From Bugulina stolonifera (Eukaryota > Bryozoa > Gymnolaemata > Cheilostomatida > Bugulidae), in NCBI GenBank assembly GCA_935421135.1, contig OW285197.1, positions 12,033,223-12,097,222 of the forward strand: a stretch of 64,000 bases of DNA. The letters are read 5' to 3'. Shown one piece after another: positions 27,801 to 37,991 of the stretch; position 1 is the first letter of the stretch, and each line of letters begins with the position of its first letter. The notes below the pieces were generated by a model, which worked only from the letters and a program-made list of their open reading frames with translations, ran no database searches and had not been told where the DNA came from. The position numbers and the translations under genes are program-made.

Positions 27801-28898
27801 TCTGTGACTCCGACTGATTCTGCTGCTCCCACGTCTTCTTCTGCACAGATAGTAAATCTGCTAGTAGTAACGGCTGATTCAAGTGGCCCATCTTCTGTGG
27901 CACTGGTGCCAGTTCCAGCAGCGGCTGTGATACATACTACAGGTCCATCTATGTTTCCATCTGGCTCAGGGGTTCTCCCCTCTACTACACCAGTGACAGG
28001 AGTGTCAGCAATAGCGGACAATTCAAGTGCTCTATCTTCTACGGCACCGGCAGCAGTTCAAGCTGGTGAATCAAATGGATTGAGTTCTTCTACTACAGCC
28101 ACTTCCTCACCAATAAAATGTTGTGAAACATCAGTGAAACGAGTGGAAATATCGCAAGACGATGAATCCCACGACAGGAGAGAGAGTTCACCTAGCAAAG
28201 ACTCTACAAGTAAAAGTAAGCACCCTGCAAAGAAGAAACCAAGAAATGATCTAGTACAAAGTGAACCAGAAGAAGATGTTGATGATAATTATTACTTTAA
28301 TAGATTAGCTCAGTCAGGAGTTATTTCACAGGAAGAAGCAGCAATGCAGCAAGCAATTGTTACAACCTTGATGTCTTCTACAAATGAAGCACAAAAGGAA
28401 AGTTCTACAGCGCAAGTCTCAACTTCCAAAGATCAAGAAAAGAAGTTCCTTAGTAGAGGCGAAAGTTCCTCTAGCAAAGTCTCTCCAAGTAAAAAAAAGC
28501 CACGGAATGATCCAGAAAAAAGTGAACCAGAAGAAGATGTTGATAATAATGATTACTTTAAGAGACTAGCTCAGTCAGGGGTTATCTCTCAAGAAGAAGC
28601 TGAAATGCAGCAAGCGATTGTTACAACCTTAATGTCTTCTGGAAATAAAGTACAAGAGGAAAGCTCTACGGAGCAAGCCTCAACTTCGGCACATTCTGAT
28701 TCTCAGATAAAAGGTGATCCACAATCGATTGTTGAGTCATCTCAATGTACTAAGAGAGCCGGAGATATCTTATCGGAAACAGACAGTTATACCACCGCCG
28801 ATACAGAATTAGTAGATGCAGGACAGGCTTCAATGCTTGAGAGTAGTATAGTCAGTGCAGATCTGCACAGACACCCGGTCATTTCCGCGTCTTATTAG
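21839..28898 (+). CDS. tandem family gene 4, 3' end disrupted by transposon (1226-aa truncated frame)
   Basis: Exons: 21839-21990, 22097-22206, 22695-22867, 23487-23624, 24540-25957, 26417-26517, 26651-26808, 27283-27420, 27606-28898. All are GT-AG with phases as in the other copies. Units A and B are complete (GHPLGVVLADY, SDRIMM; GTRLGIVLNDY, TFDRMMA). Exon 5 is a 1.4-kb Ser/Thr/Gln/Val-rich block with two copies of a TQTVVPPTLVLRQPAST segment. Exon 9 carries two YYFNRLAQSGVISQEEA-type helices. The native exon ends at 28841, where the 9.7-kb element begins; translation then runs 18 codons into the inverted repeat and stops at 28896-28898. The lost C-terminus (about 145 codons) survives at 38542-38979. 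The truncated protein would keep both folded units but lose the Lys-rich tail and the final UIM-like helix. Confidence 0.75.
24160..24310 (+). repeat. degenerate tRNA-derived SINE-like fragment
   Basis: Intron 4 of gene 4. A-box-like GAGCTGGTGTGGCGG (24171-24185) and B-box-like GATCCAAACTCC near 24242, followed by GAGCTGGTATTTTCTTGGAT, which matches the tail of the copy near 5450. Confidence 0.45.
28836..28841. repeat. left target-site duplication of the PolB element
   Basis: CTTGAG immediately before the left inverted repeat; identical to 38536-38541. It reads as codons CTT GAG (Leu-Glu) in gene 4 exon 9. Confidence 0.9.
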
Positions 28899-29385
28899 CC
28901 CTAGATCCAAAAACTCCCCGGGCGGACGACCACCCCACCCGTCCTCTCGCCCCCTCCTCTCCCCTAAACCTCACTCTATGTGCAAAGCCCTAGAACCTAC
29001 CCCCCGATCGCGGGTGGGGTTTCAAAAACCTCATCGGCTGTTCCGTAGAACCCAGTCTAAAGAGCAAACCCCTCGCCCGGTCCCACGGCTCGGGCGAGGG
29101 GGCGCGCGCGTACGCGCGCGCGCCCCCCGCCCCGCGAACCCCACCCGTCCTCCCTCCACCCGTCCCCGCCCCTCCCCACCCCTCCCCACCCCAAACCCCT
29201 CCGCCTCGCCCTCCGCCTCGCTGCGGTTCTCGTTCGCGAGTCCAGCCGTGGCCCCACGCCGCCGTCCCCCCGCCCGTCCCCCGCCCCTCCCCCGCTCTCC
29301 CGCCCCAACGACCCGTCGCTACCCTCGCGGGCGGACCGTCGGCTAGAGTAGGGTGAAGCGAAGGAAAATACGGGTTAGAGTAATG
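28842..29385 (+). repeat. left terminal inverted repeat
   Basis: 544 bp matching the reverse complement of 37992-38535. The two copies encode the same 163-residue shadow frame, so at least 492 nt agree in translation. The centre is extremely GC-rich, with a CG/GC-alternating palindrome around GTAC near 29111. The inner end reads GAAAATACGGGTTAGAGTAATG. Confidence 0.95.
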
Positions 29386-29778
29386 ATAGGCTACATCCGT
29401 GCGGAGTGCCCGTGCAGAGTTTACGACGCTGACTATACTACTATAAGAAACTTACCGAGTGGTGATGGTGCTTCCGGATGATTTCTTCGCCGGGGACTGT
29501 TGAGACTGAACTGGTTGGGGTGACACCGCACTCGCGCGCTCCTCCGTTCGAGCGCCCCCGGACCTTCGATGAAAGACTCGCGTCTTAACCCTCATTTTCC
29601 CCGGACCCTCCCCTAGGGAAATCACCCGTCCCCGTGACGAGTGGCGAGGGAAAGTGAAGGCGGTGGCTCTTCCGCGCTTCAAACCGTGGACTTCGCGAGG
29701 AGGTTAGCCGACGACATCATCGCTCGGAGGGGTAGAAATAGAAATAGATAAACGGGATAGATGGATGCTTGTCTTCTC

Positions 29779-29783
29779 ATCGC

Positions 29784-29833
<50 letters not shown>

Positions 29834-29853
29834 CCATCACCATCACCATCATC

Positions 29854-29885
<32 letters not shown>

Positions 29886-29886
29886 C
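29779..29886. repeat. (CAT)n microsatellite
   Basis: About 35 trinucleotides of ATC/CAT with CACCAT interruptions. On the minus strand it would read as poly-Asp or poly-Met depending on frame. Confidence 0.95.
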
Positions 29887-30145
29887 CTACAAATAGACCC
29901 GCCTCTACGATGATGTCGTTGACTCGCCACCAATTTCTTTGACCACCGCGTCCACTTTCCCCCGGGTAGCAAACTCCGATAGGGAGAGAGCGCATCGTGC
30001 GCGTGCGATGTCACCCCCCACCTACGAATGAAGACAATAGAAGAAATGTGAACTGATAAGGGGTGAGTATGAGCGGAAGCTGCGCTAGTACCGTCTACCC
30101 CTTTGGTTTGGAGAGGTAAATGGTTTTTAATGTATTAGCTAGTGT

Positions 30146-30151
30146 TTTATT
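30146..30151 (-). terminator. poly(A) signal for the PolB transcript
   Basis: AATAAA on the minus strand, ~190 nt past the PolB stop codon. Confidence 0.5.
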
Positions 30152-30336
30152 GCTCGGTTTTAAGGCTACAACCGATAAACCCTCCGTTTTGAGGACGGAG
30201 ACCCCTTACAATAGAGAGTGAATGTGAAAAAAAAATTATACGGATATATATATATATATATACAAGGGTTATGATGCACTGTTCGTTTACTCTCCGATTT
30301 ATCGAATGAAGTAGTCTCATCTCCGAGAAATCAGTA

Positions 30337-33300
30337 CTAACATTCTATAGGACTCGTACTCACCCCATCTTCCGCAACCTTCCGCTTACCGTAGAAGTAG
30401 GTGAGTCCGGTCTTTAGCTGGGTATAGCTATACGTTTGATTTCCTCTTCTGATAAAACCCCGATTGTCTCCTCTCACCGACTCCCCTGTTTTGAGCACGG
30501 AGAGGAACTTCTCTTTGGTTAGGGTGTTTCCTCTTTTATTTAGTCCTTTGCTACTATACTTGCTATCGCCGTCAGCGGACCAACAAAAGTAAGTTTTTGA
30601 GTTGAGCGCGATGACCCCCTCCCCCCGAAACTCCTCCTTAAACAGACCAGGGGTTCGTGTTTCGTATCGCTGCACCTTCTCACAACATTCCCTCATCTCC
30701 CACTCTTGCCCGAGCACCTTGGTTGTGATAAAGTCTCCCTTGTGACTATCGCAGAAGGGTCTGGGAAACCATTTACCATACTCTCTGTAGAACTCTTCTT
30801 TTTTATCTTTTCGGATGACCTCATCTATATTGCGAGCACTCAGGGCCATGTAAGCGCTATCCGTATCCATTTCTACGTACTCAAAGTCCTCTCTGCTGAC
30901 GAATCTGTGAAAATAAATCGGGCGAGTTAGAGGTTGCTGACACCGAAGAATAAATAGAAAAGGATTTGATAAAATCTTTGTATAGTCTAGTTCTACTCAC
31001 CTATCCATAAAGTCGTAGTAGAACTCTAGCATCCTCAACTTGGCTCTCTGGAGTATGACGAATCCTACGACGGATGGAACATCCATTCGAATCTAAAAGA
31101 AAGAAAGAGAGAGAGAGAGAAAGTTCACCCTTCCACTCGGAAAAAGTTTTGTCAAATCAAGACTCAAAGTAAGAAAGATTGTCAACACTTACCTTTTTCT
31201 TGTGAAGCTCTATCTCAAAGTAGTTTTCATCGACTTCGTTGAGACTAGAAAAGTGCCTACTCCTCACTTTGACGGCCGCCCCCTCTACTGTCTCTACATA
31301 CTTGACAGTCTTATGTTTCTCTTTATTTGTTATGGTCTTTCCGTAGGCTGAATTCCCAACGAGCTTGCTGGTGCTGGCCAAGAGGGCCAGATCAGGGTCC
31401 AGATCTCCCCCTCTCCTTGCGTCTGAGACCGAAGAACCAAAGTCTTTGAAGACGGCTCGTGGGATAAAGTGAACAAACTGATAGACCCTGGTAATTATCA
31501 AACCTTGATCTAGATACCATCTAGCCAGATCGGTGAGTAGTGTGATTCGCTCGCCAAAAAGACTCCCCACGAGCATTCGCTGAGGTCTCTTCAAGAATCC
31601 GTTCTGATTGGCAAAAGCGCGCATGTGTTCGCTAAGGTGTTCTCTTCCCACATTTATATTCTTGAAAATAGGTGCCATCTCAGAGAACTTCGCCTTTAGC
31701 TCTTCGGGTACGGAAATGTCACACTCCACTAAACCGTAGTACTCTCCACTACGAATACTGTTGATTATTTTATCGAGGTTGACACAACCCCTCTCTGGAT
31801 AGAGAGAAGAAAAGAAGACGGAGAGAAATGTCCTAACCTCTTCATCCGAACGAACTCGCGCTCCCCACTCACACTCCCGAGTGGTGATGAGCTTATAGCC
31901 TAGAGCCTTGATGTAATCTTCTTTCCTCGCAGTATCCACCCGGAGCTCTTCATTCGTCATGTTTCTGACACCTTTTCCATTCCCTCCTAGCTCGCACTCG
32001 TGTCCGTGCCAGTAGCAACCGTGGAATTGGTACACAGTCCGACTCTGTTCGCTATAACCATCCACCGGTAGGTTGTGACACCCTATCCTCATTTCTCCTC
32101 CATTCTGTTGGTGAAGGATGACCTCTCCTCTCTTCCACGATTGGAACTCTAACCATCCATGCGCCACTTTGCTGAACTTTTTAACGGGTTCCAGAGCAAA
32201 GCCTCGACTCTCTAGCCTCCGCCTGGGATAACCCGTAGGCATATTCCCCATCATGCAGTATAGGTAGAGAGCGTTGGCATCGACTCCCAGAATGGACCTA
32301 CAGGGTTTTGCGGATGCGCCATAAATCTTCTCTCGAATAGAGGTCACTCCAACTTCATGATGTCTGTGAAAGATGATGCTTGGCCCTCCCACGAGGTTAT
32401 CACGGAGAGTGTGGTACAGACTTTTGCTCTCCTCATCGAACAGACATATGGGTTGTGAGTTGCAAAGTTCGCCTCGGAGAGACATTAACCTATGCAGCGG
32501 GAGAGCGGCTTGCGGAGGAGAGTAGCCGTAAGGTCGGGCCTCCACCTCCATAAACAACCATCTGATAGCCAAGCCTGGAAGCGAGATTGCAGATTTCAAC
32601 ATATCAATACCCTTTTGTCGATAGATAGAGCTCTGACGTGCAATGGCCTCGATGAATGGGGCCACATCGAGGTTGTTGTACCAGATGAGGAAATCCCTGA
32701 ACGTTTCCATGTTCTCTCTTTCCCACACGAGCTGACAGTGGTGATAATCTTGCTGGCTCAATTCTTGCTGAGTCAGCGAGTTGAAAAAACTCTCTCGGGG
32801 AGGGAGTCCGTGATGATCCAACCTTCTCAGGGAATCTACCCAGTCGTAAGGAAAGAATCCCTTACTCTCTGACACGCCAAATGCCTTCAAGTATTTGGAG
32901 TAGTTGAAGCCTGGTGCGATAAAGTTGCATATGTCAAGGAATCTAAAACGCCTACTCTCCACGCAGGACATACTGTTAACACGCTTAACGATGAAAACAA
33001 AATCTTCTCCCTCCTCCTCTTGTAGAGAGCGAAGTAAAGGACCCTTTAGTATATTTAGGTCATACTTTTGCGAGTTGAAGCCGACCACCGGAACACTGGA
33101 GATGTGCTGTTCTAATTCTCTTTCTAATCCGGAGAGACCGGACTTCACCCTGTAAGTCGAGTCGTTAGAGAACTTGTCGTCAGCAAAGGCCTCTTCTCTA
33201 TCCGCCCGATCCGCGAGGAAGGTAGAGAGTCGCTCGCGTACATCCTGGAATCTTTCTCCGAACAAATCTCCTGCCACGTCAGCAATCTTTGCTATGTATT

Positions 33301-35004
33301 GGACGAATTGACGAATGCACTTCGTCCCATCCTTGCTGTCGACGCTCCTCACAAAACACTTGGCTCGCTCAAACCCCGGGACGTTAGAACACGCGGATAT
33401 GCTCAGTAGTTCGTGTCTTGCACTAAAAGTCATCGTGGTGGTGTTAGTTGGTAGGTTGTCTTTTGGCATGAAGCATTCGATATCATAGGTGATATAGTAG
33501 GGGTAGTATAAGAGGTCGGGGTTCACCACCTCTATTCCCGCCACTCGCTTGAGTTTTGTGAATATGGTTGGCGGGGGTCCAAACGTTCCACCAGGGAAAA
33601 CGAACACCGATGCTTCTTCTGGCGAGCACTTGTGTCGTCGTAGGCTGGACAAGCGTGTAAACGCGCTATCACACACCTTGCAGGTGAAACATCTGGCAAA
33701 CGAATCAACATTCTTTATCCAGCTGAAGTGTTTTTCGTACATGTTGACGAAGAGTTTATGGGCTTTGTTTCGTGCCCCGGATGACCAAACTATCGGAGCT
33801 ACCCCATCATCAGTTAGACAGAAGACTATTATAGATACGTCAAAATGATCTTCCAAGGCCAGTAGATCACTCGAGTCCACCCCGGGAAAGTCTGACAAAG
33901 TTGATGAGGGTGGGGAAGAAGATTTAGTTTGTCTCATGTATTGTTTAAACAAGCGATGTGTTGTGGTGCAAGAGGGGCGACGGCAACGACATCCCTTCTT
34001 TTGGTCGCAGTTACAGTCATACATCATGGCCAAGCATCTAAAGAAACACAAGTTGTCTGAGTAGGGACGCGCACCTCCTCTAGCCCAAAAGTCTACGTCT
34101 AGTGCTATCACGTGTCGGTTGTTAAGTATGTAGTCTGGGAGTTTGCTCACTACACCGCCCACCTTGCCAATCTCTAGGAGTTTATAGATGTAGAATGTCA
34201 GATTCGCAATGTGACGTAAAGCCCAAGCGGTATTCGGTCTCCTTTGTGCTGACCTCTCTCTCAAGTCAAGCTCCTGCACAGATTCGCAAAACTCTCTCAT
34301 CTCATTCTCTGTTCTGATCAGTCTTGGTTTGGGGAAGAATGCGGCATTGTTGCTCGATGAGTGAAAGTAGCGCAACTCTCCACTGGTCTTATGCTCGAGG
34401 ATGACTCCAGCGCTACAGTTAATCTTCACAGTACAAGGCACTCTCTTCCACATTGCTCTCAACTTAGTCCACACCTCTTCATCTCCTTCGTCTTCACCTT
34501 CCCCTCTCCACACTCGAACATTGAGAATATCTTCCACGGGGCGAGAGTGTATTGCGGACCTGATGGAGCTCCAATAGCGGGCTAGTAGCACCCCCATCTC
34601 ATCCCCCTCTTCAGCTGTTGGCGGTTTAGACCAGAAAACATCATCAAACTTCTCTGCACCTCCCTCATCTTTTTCCACCTTACCCTCGCTATGAAATCGC
34701 CTCATGTGATGACCTAGCTTTCTCCTCCCATCAAAACATCCGCCACAAACGGGGCACTTGTGCGGGTGAGCCTGTGCATGCATTCTCTTCGTGTGCCTGT
34801 CTAGAGAAAACGCTGTTCTGAGAACCAGACCGCATAGTTGACAGGTGTGCTCGACCTGACGAGAGGTCTCTCCCCCTATAAAAAAAAAAAATGGTAGGGT
34901 GTAAGTTATTATTCTTTTACTTCACACTACATAAACAATAGACAATCCACAATTGCTACCAAATACCTCATTTAGCACTAACCTTCTTTTCCACTTGTTG
35001 ACAT
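30337..35004 (-). CDS. family-B DNA polymerase of a Polinton-like element, ~1454 aa
   Basis: Minus-strand exons: 35004-34983, 34875-31193, 31092-31001, 30904-30337; all GT-AG and in frame. Order of features: C2H2 fingers (C19/C22/H35/H40 and C48/C51/H64/H69); a DNLCFFR segment (281-287) and KHFSWIKN (389-396) with a third finger (C406/C409/H422/C424); Exo I YDIECF (D472, E474), Exo II GFNSQKYDLN (N608, D613), Exo III YNNLD (740-744); polymerase motif A VDANALY (D873); a GCYWHGH...TRECEW segment (~960-1011); motif B KLVGNSAYG (1178-1186); motif C MDTDS (D1279, D1281); KTY (1369-1371). The C-terminus KRKVAEDGVSTSPIEC is as usual for Polinton polymerases. All catalytic residues are present and no stop interrupts. 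Inferred role: proofreading, protein-primed replication of the element. Confidence 0.93.
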
Positions 35005-35226
35005 CTCTGCTGATCATGTGCTGGCTAGAAGGTAGGTGTCTCTGTTTAGTCTCCTTATAAAAATATATAGCAGTAGGGTGTGAGTCATTTTTTAACTTGA
35101 TAGCATTTTATACAATAAACACTTCACAATTGCTGCCAATTACTCCATTTAACACTTACCTTATGTTCTACTTGTTGACATCTCTGTTCACGCATTGACT
35201 AGTAGGTAGCTGTCTCTGTTTACTCT
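34874..35226 (-). repeat. tandemly duplicated PolB leader (two ~170-bp copies)
   Basis: 34874-35052 and 35060-35226 align over their length: a TATA-containing pyrimidine tract, GTAGGGTGT, an ACAATTGCT block and an exon reading ATGTCAACAAGT on the minus strand. The inner copy (ATG at 35004) splices in frame to the PolB body. The outer copy (ATG at 35181) reads six codons and then TAA directly before a GTAAGT donor, so it cannot start PolB and would act as an upstream ORF or alternative leader. Confidence 0.7.
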
Positions 35227-35339
35227 CACTCTGTTGACTAGAGGCTGATTGTTCATACTGCTAAAGTGAGAAACTCATACCTTAAATAGTAGTATTCAGT
35301 GGGCGGAGTCTAACCATTTCCCCACCCTTGGCAATACCA

Positions 35340-36108
35340 CCCCGATGTGAATCCGAAGCCCCCCGATGTGAATCCGAAGCTTCCCGATGTGAATCCGAAG
35401 CTTCCCGATGCATCCCGATGTGATTCCGAAGCTTCCCGATGCATCCCGATGTGAATCCGAAGCTCCCCGATGCATCCCGATGTGATTCCGATGCTTCCCG
35501 ATGCATCCCGATGTGAATCCGAAGCTTCCCGATGCATCCCGATGTGATTCCGAAGCTTCCCGATGCATCCCGATGTGAATCCGAAGCCTCCCGATGCATC
35601 CCGATGTGAATCCGAAGCTTCCCGATGCATCCCGATGCTTCCCGATGCATCCCGATGTGATTCCGAAGCTTCCCGATGCATCCCGATGTGTCAATTCACA
35701 TCGGGGTGCATCGGGAGGTTTCGGAATCACATCGGGATGCATCGGGATGCATCGGGAAGCATCGGAATCACATCGGGATGCATCGGGAAGCTTCGGATTC
35801 ACATCGGGATGCATCGGGAAGCATCGGAATCACATCGGGATGCATCGGGGAGCTTCGGATTCACATCGGGATGCATCGGGAAGCTTCGGAATCACATCGG
35901 GATGCATCGGGAAGCTTCGGATTCACATCGGGATGCATCGGGAAGCATCGGAATCACATCGGGATGCATCGGGGAGCTTCGGATTCACATCGGGATGCAT
36001 CGGGAAGCTTCGGAATCACATCGGGATGCATCGGGAAGCTTCGGATTCACATCGGGATGCATCGGGAGGCTTCGGATTCACATCGGGATGCATCGGGTCA
36101 CATTGGGA
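35340..36108. repeat. ~770-bp palindrome of 31-bp tandem repeats
   Basis: About a dozen 31-bp units in one orientation (35340-35692) face a similar array in the opposite orientation (35697-36108), with the centre at GATGTGTCAATTCACATC. Each unit contains the perfect palindromes GATGCATC and GAAGCTTC. Successive units mostly alternate GGAATC and GGATTC, making a 62-bp higher-order period. It lies exactly between the divergent PolB and SSB-like genes, as expected for a shared promoter region and/or replication origin. Long frames open on both strands here are by-products of the repeat. Confidence 0.92.
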
Positions 36109-36148
36109 TTGGATAAAAAAAAGGGAGGAGTCAAGAAATGAGCAGTTG

Positions 36149-36155
36149 TATAAAG
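36149..36155 (+). promoter_or_regulatory. TATA box of the SSB-like gene
   Basis: TATAAAG ~85 bp upstream of the ATG at 36238, followed at ~30 bp by a TCTCAGCATT initiator-like stretch. It lies just outside the palindromic array. Confidence 0.6.
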
Positions 36156-36237
36156 GGAGAGTGGGATCACAGTCTCAGCATTCAAAGTTCAGCACATCAC
36201 TACTGTACAGCTACACTACTACAATAGTACATTATCA

Positions 36238-37558
36238 ATGGATACTGACAACATAGTCCAAAACCAAGAAGAGCTATTTGCGGGCTTAACGGACTCACAA
36301 ATGGATGGAATTATTGAAGAAGAAGAGTGCAGTCAGAAGAGGAAAGAAGAGGTGGATGCGTTAAAAGAGGCACGGAAGAAGGGGAAAATAATAGGAGTGG
36401 GGAGTCTTGCCCGAAAGGATCTTTCTAACATGGCGGACTCTCCGTCCTCCCCGGAGCGGGCCTCGGATAGGGGCGAGACCACAACAGCCAAGAAGAGGAA
36501 GAACCCAAAAGGAGATGAAATCTGTGCTAAGAAAAAGAAGAAATCTCAGGTGATTGTAATATCAGATGATGATGATGATGATGGCCACGGAGCTGATACG
36601 GCTACGGAAGAAATGGATGGTGGTGAGACGACGACGAAGGGAAAAAAAGCTACCAAGTCCCCTTGCAAGGGAAAGAAAAAGAGCGGGGGACTAAGCCTGG
36701 AGAAAGCTCGTGCAGTGGCGGCAACCCTAATGTAAGTAACCCTGTTCGTATATCTATAAATTACCGTACTATCTTTCTCCCGTTTAACCACTTTGTCGGA
36801 TCTATATACACCACTTTCGTTATTGTAGGAGCATGGGAGCGGAGAAGAGGAGCTCTCTGCAGACGACGGTGAAGTTGTCAGAGCTAGAGCCAGGAACTGT
36901 GCTAGAAGTGAGTGGAGGTTCGGTGGTTGAAACGGCATTCGGAAAAGCATTCTTAGCCAGGGCAAGCTATGTGGATGACAAGGGGATGAGACATTGCATC
37001 AGCTTTCACACCAACATTCGTCACGCCATGCCCAAGCTAGCGGATGTCAAAGAAGAGGAGCTAAAGGACCTTACTCTTCCACCTAGGATCATGGTGTACT
37101 TGGGACAGCAGGAGACCGCTAAAGGACAAAACACATTCAACCGTATCGAGAGCGTGTGCTCCCTGCCAGGAGCAGCCATGAAAAAGCTGGCCGGTGACTT
37201 GAGAAAGAAGACCTTGGCCCAGTTGGAAGAATTTTTTCGAGTGCAAACGCTATCTTCATTCCCCGTTGGTTCTGTGCTGGTGGTGACCGCGCTCCGACCC
37301 GCATACGTCCCAAGGTGCGGTGATGGTGATAACGCGAGCAACTCCATTGCCGCCTACGAGTGTCGGATTGGAAACGAAGAAAGAAAGGGAGAGGTCTTCC
37401 TTCCGGGACGTCTGGCAGTTTCGATGAAAGACCTCCTCCCCTCCGTGATGGTGTACAAGGGACAGAAGACTTCCAAGAGCGGGAGAACATTCTACGATTG
37501 TGCCATTCTAGACTCCATCCTCGGCGAGCGTCTCCTCCCCGCCACTGCACAGTTTTGA
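36238..37558 (+). CDS. element-encoded nuclear protein with SIM-like motif and two repeated (OB-like) modules, 407 aa
   Basis: Exon 1 36238-36731, intron with GTAAGT...TTGTAG, exon 2 36829-37558; the split ATG codon rejoins in frame. Residues 1-164 are charged and disordered, with basic nuclear-localisation-like clusters (KKRKNPK at 85-91, five Lys at 99-103) and VIVISDDDDDD (105-115), a textbook SUMO-interaction pattern. Residues ~180-407 hold two similar modules: GTVLEV...LPPRIMVYLGQQ...TFNRIESV and GSVLVV...LLPSVMVYKGQK...TFYDCAIL. Short beta-strand-like segments with this spacing suggest OB folds. With a replicative polymerase beside it, an ssDNA-binding role is the best inference. The family is not certain. 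Confidence 0.75.
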
Positions 37559-37611
37559 GGCAAAAACTTTTGTCATTCACACTCATTCGTGTCTACTTAT
37601 CAATTGATTTC

Positions 37612-37980
37612 ATATTATTACTCTCAAACTCGTATATCGTTAGCCTTACTCATATTCTTCATAGTCGTATATCGGTTTTTATCGATTGATTTTATATTAT
37701 TACTCTCAAACGTATTGAAAATTAAAACAAACTCGCGTATCATTACCCTTACTCATATTTTTCATAGTTGTGTATCAAGTTTTTTATCACTTAGTTTTAT
37801 ATTATTACTCTCAAACGTATTGAAAATCAAAACAAACTCGTGTATCATTACCCTTACTCATATTTTTCATAGTCGTGTATCAGGTTTTATATTATTACTC
37901 TCAAACGTATTGAAAATTAAAACAAACTCGCGTATCATTACCCTGACTCATATTTTTCATGGTCGTATATCATCTAGAAT
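37612..37980. repeat. four ~80-106 bp direct repeats downstream of the SSB-like gene
   Basis: Units start with ATATTATTACTCTCAAACG near 37612, 37693, 37799 and 37889 and contain GTATCATTACCCTTACTCAT. The last unit abuts the right inverted repeat, whose inner edge (CATTACTCTAACCCGTATTT) resembles the same motif. Confidence 0.8.
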
Positions 37981-37991
37981 ACATCACACAC

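Larger units (their letters stand above)
29386..30336. other. unassigned segment between left repeat and PolB
   Basis: No gene that I can support. It holds the CAT microsatellite, a 76-codon minus-strand frame ending at a good donor (CACTCG then GTAAGT, near 29456), and a strong minus-strand acceptor-like pyrimidine tract ending TTCGTAG near 30030. Beyond that acceptor is a short frame containing SLSEFATRGKVDAVVKEIGG. These could be exons of a small minus-strand gene, but no complete frame could be assembled. Confidence 0.35.

Noticed and set aside
28855..29346. 163-codon frame in each inverted repeat (also 38522-38031), and an 83-codon frame opposite
   Set aside because: Arg/Pro/Ser-rich translation produced by extreme GC content. 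It is identical in both repeats because the DNA is the same and shows no domain or splice context.
29679..30014. Minus-strand frame with a long methionine run
   Set aside because: Created by the CAT microsatellite, with no protein-like composition on the downstream side.
30337..30360. Alternative splice donor GTGAGT near the end of PolB leading to a C-terminal extension
   Set aside because: The unspliced reading ends KRKVAEDGVSTSPIEC, as polymerases of this group usually do, so extension is unnecessary.
35340..36108. CRISPR array
   Set aside because: The 31-bp units are contiguous with no unique spacers, reverse orientation at the centre, and lie in a eukaryotic element.
35282..36256. Several overlapping 120-220 codon frames on both strands, repeating MHREASDSHRDASG
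   Set aside because: Artefact of 31-bp repeats without stop codons: all are the same repeat read in different frames and directions.
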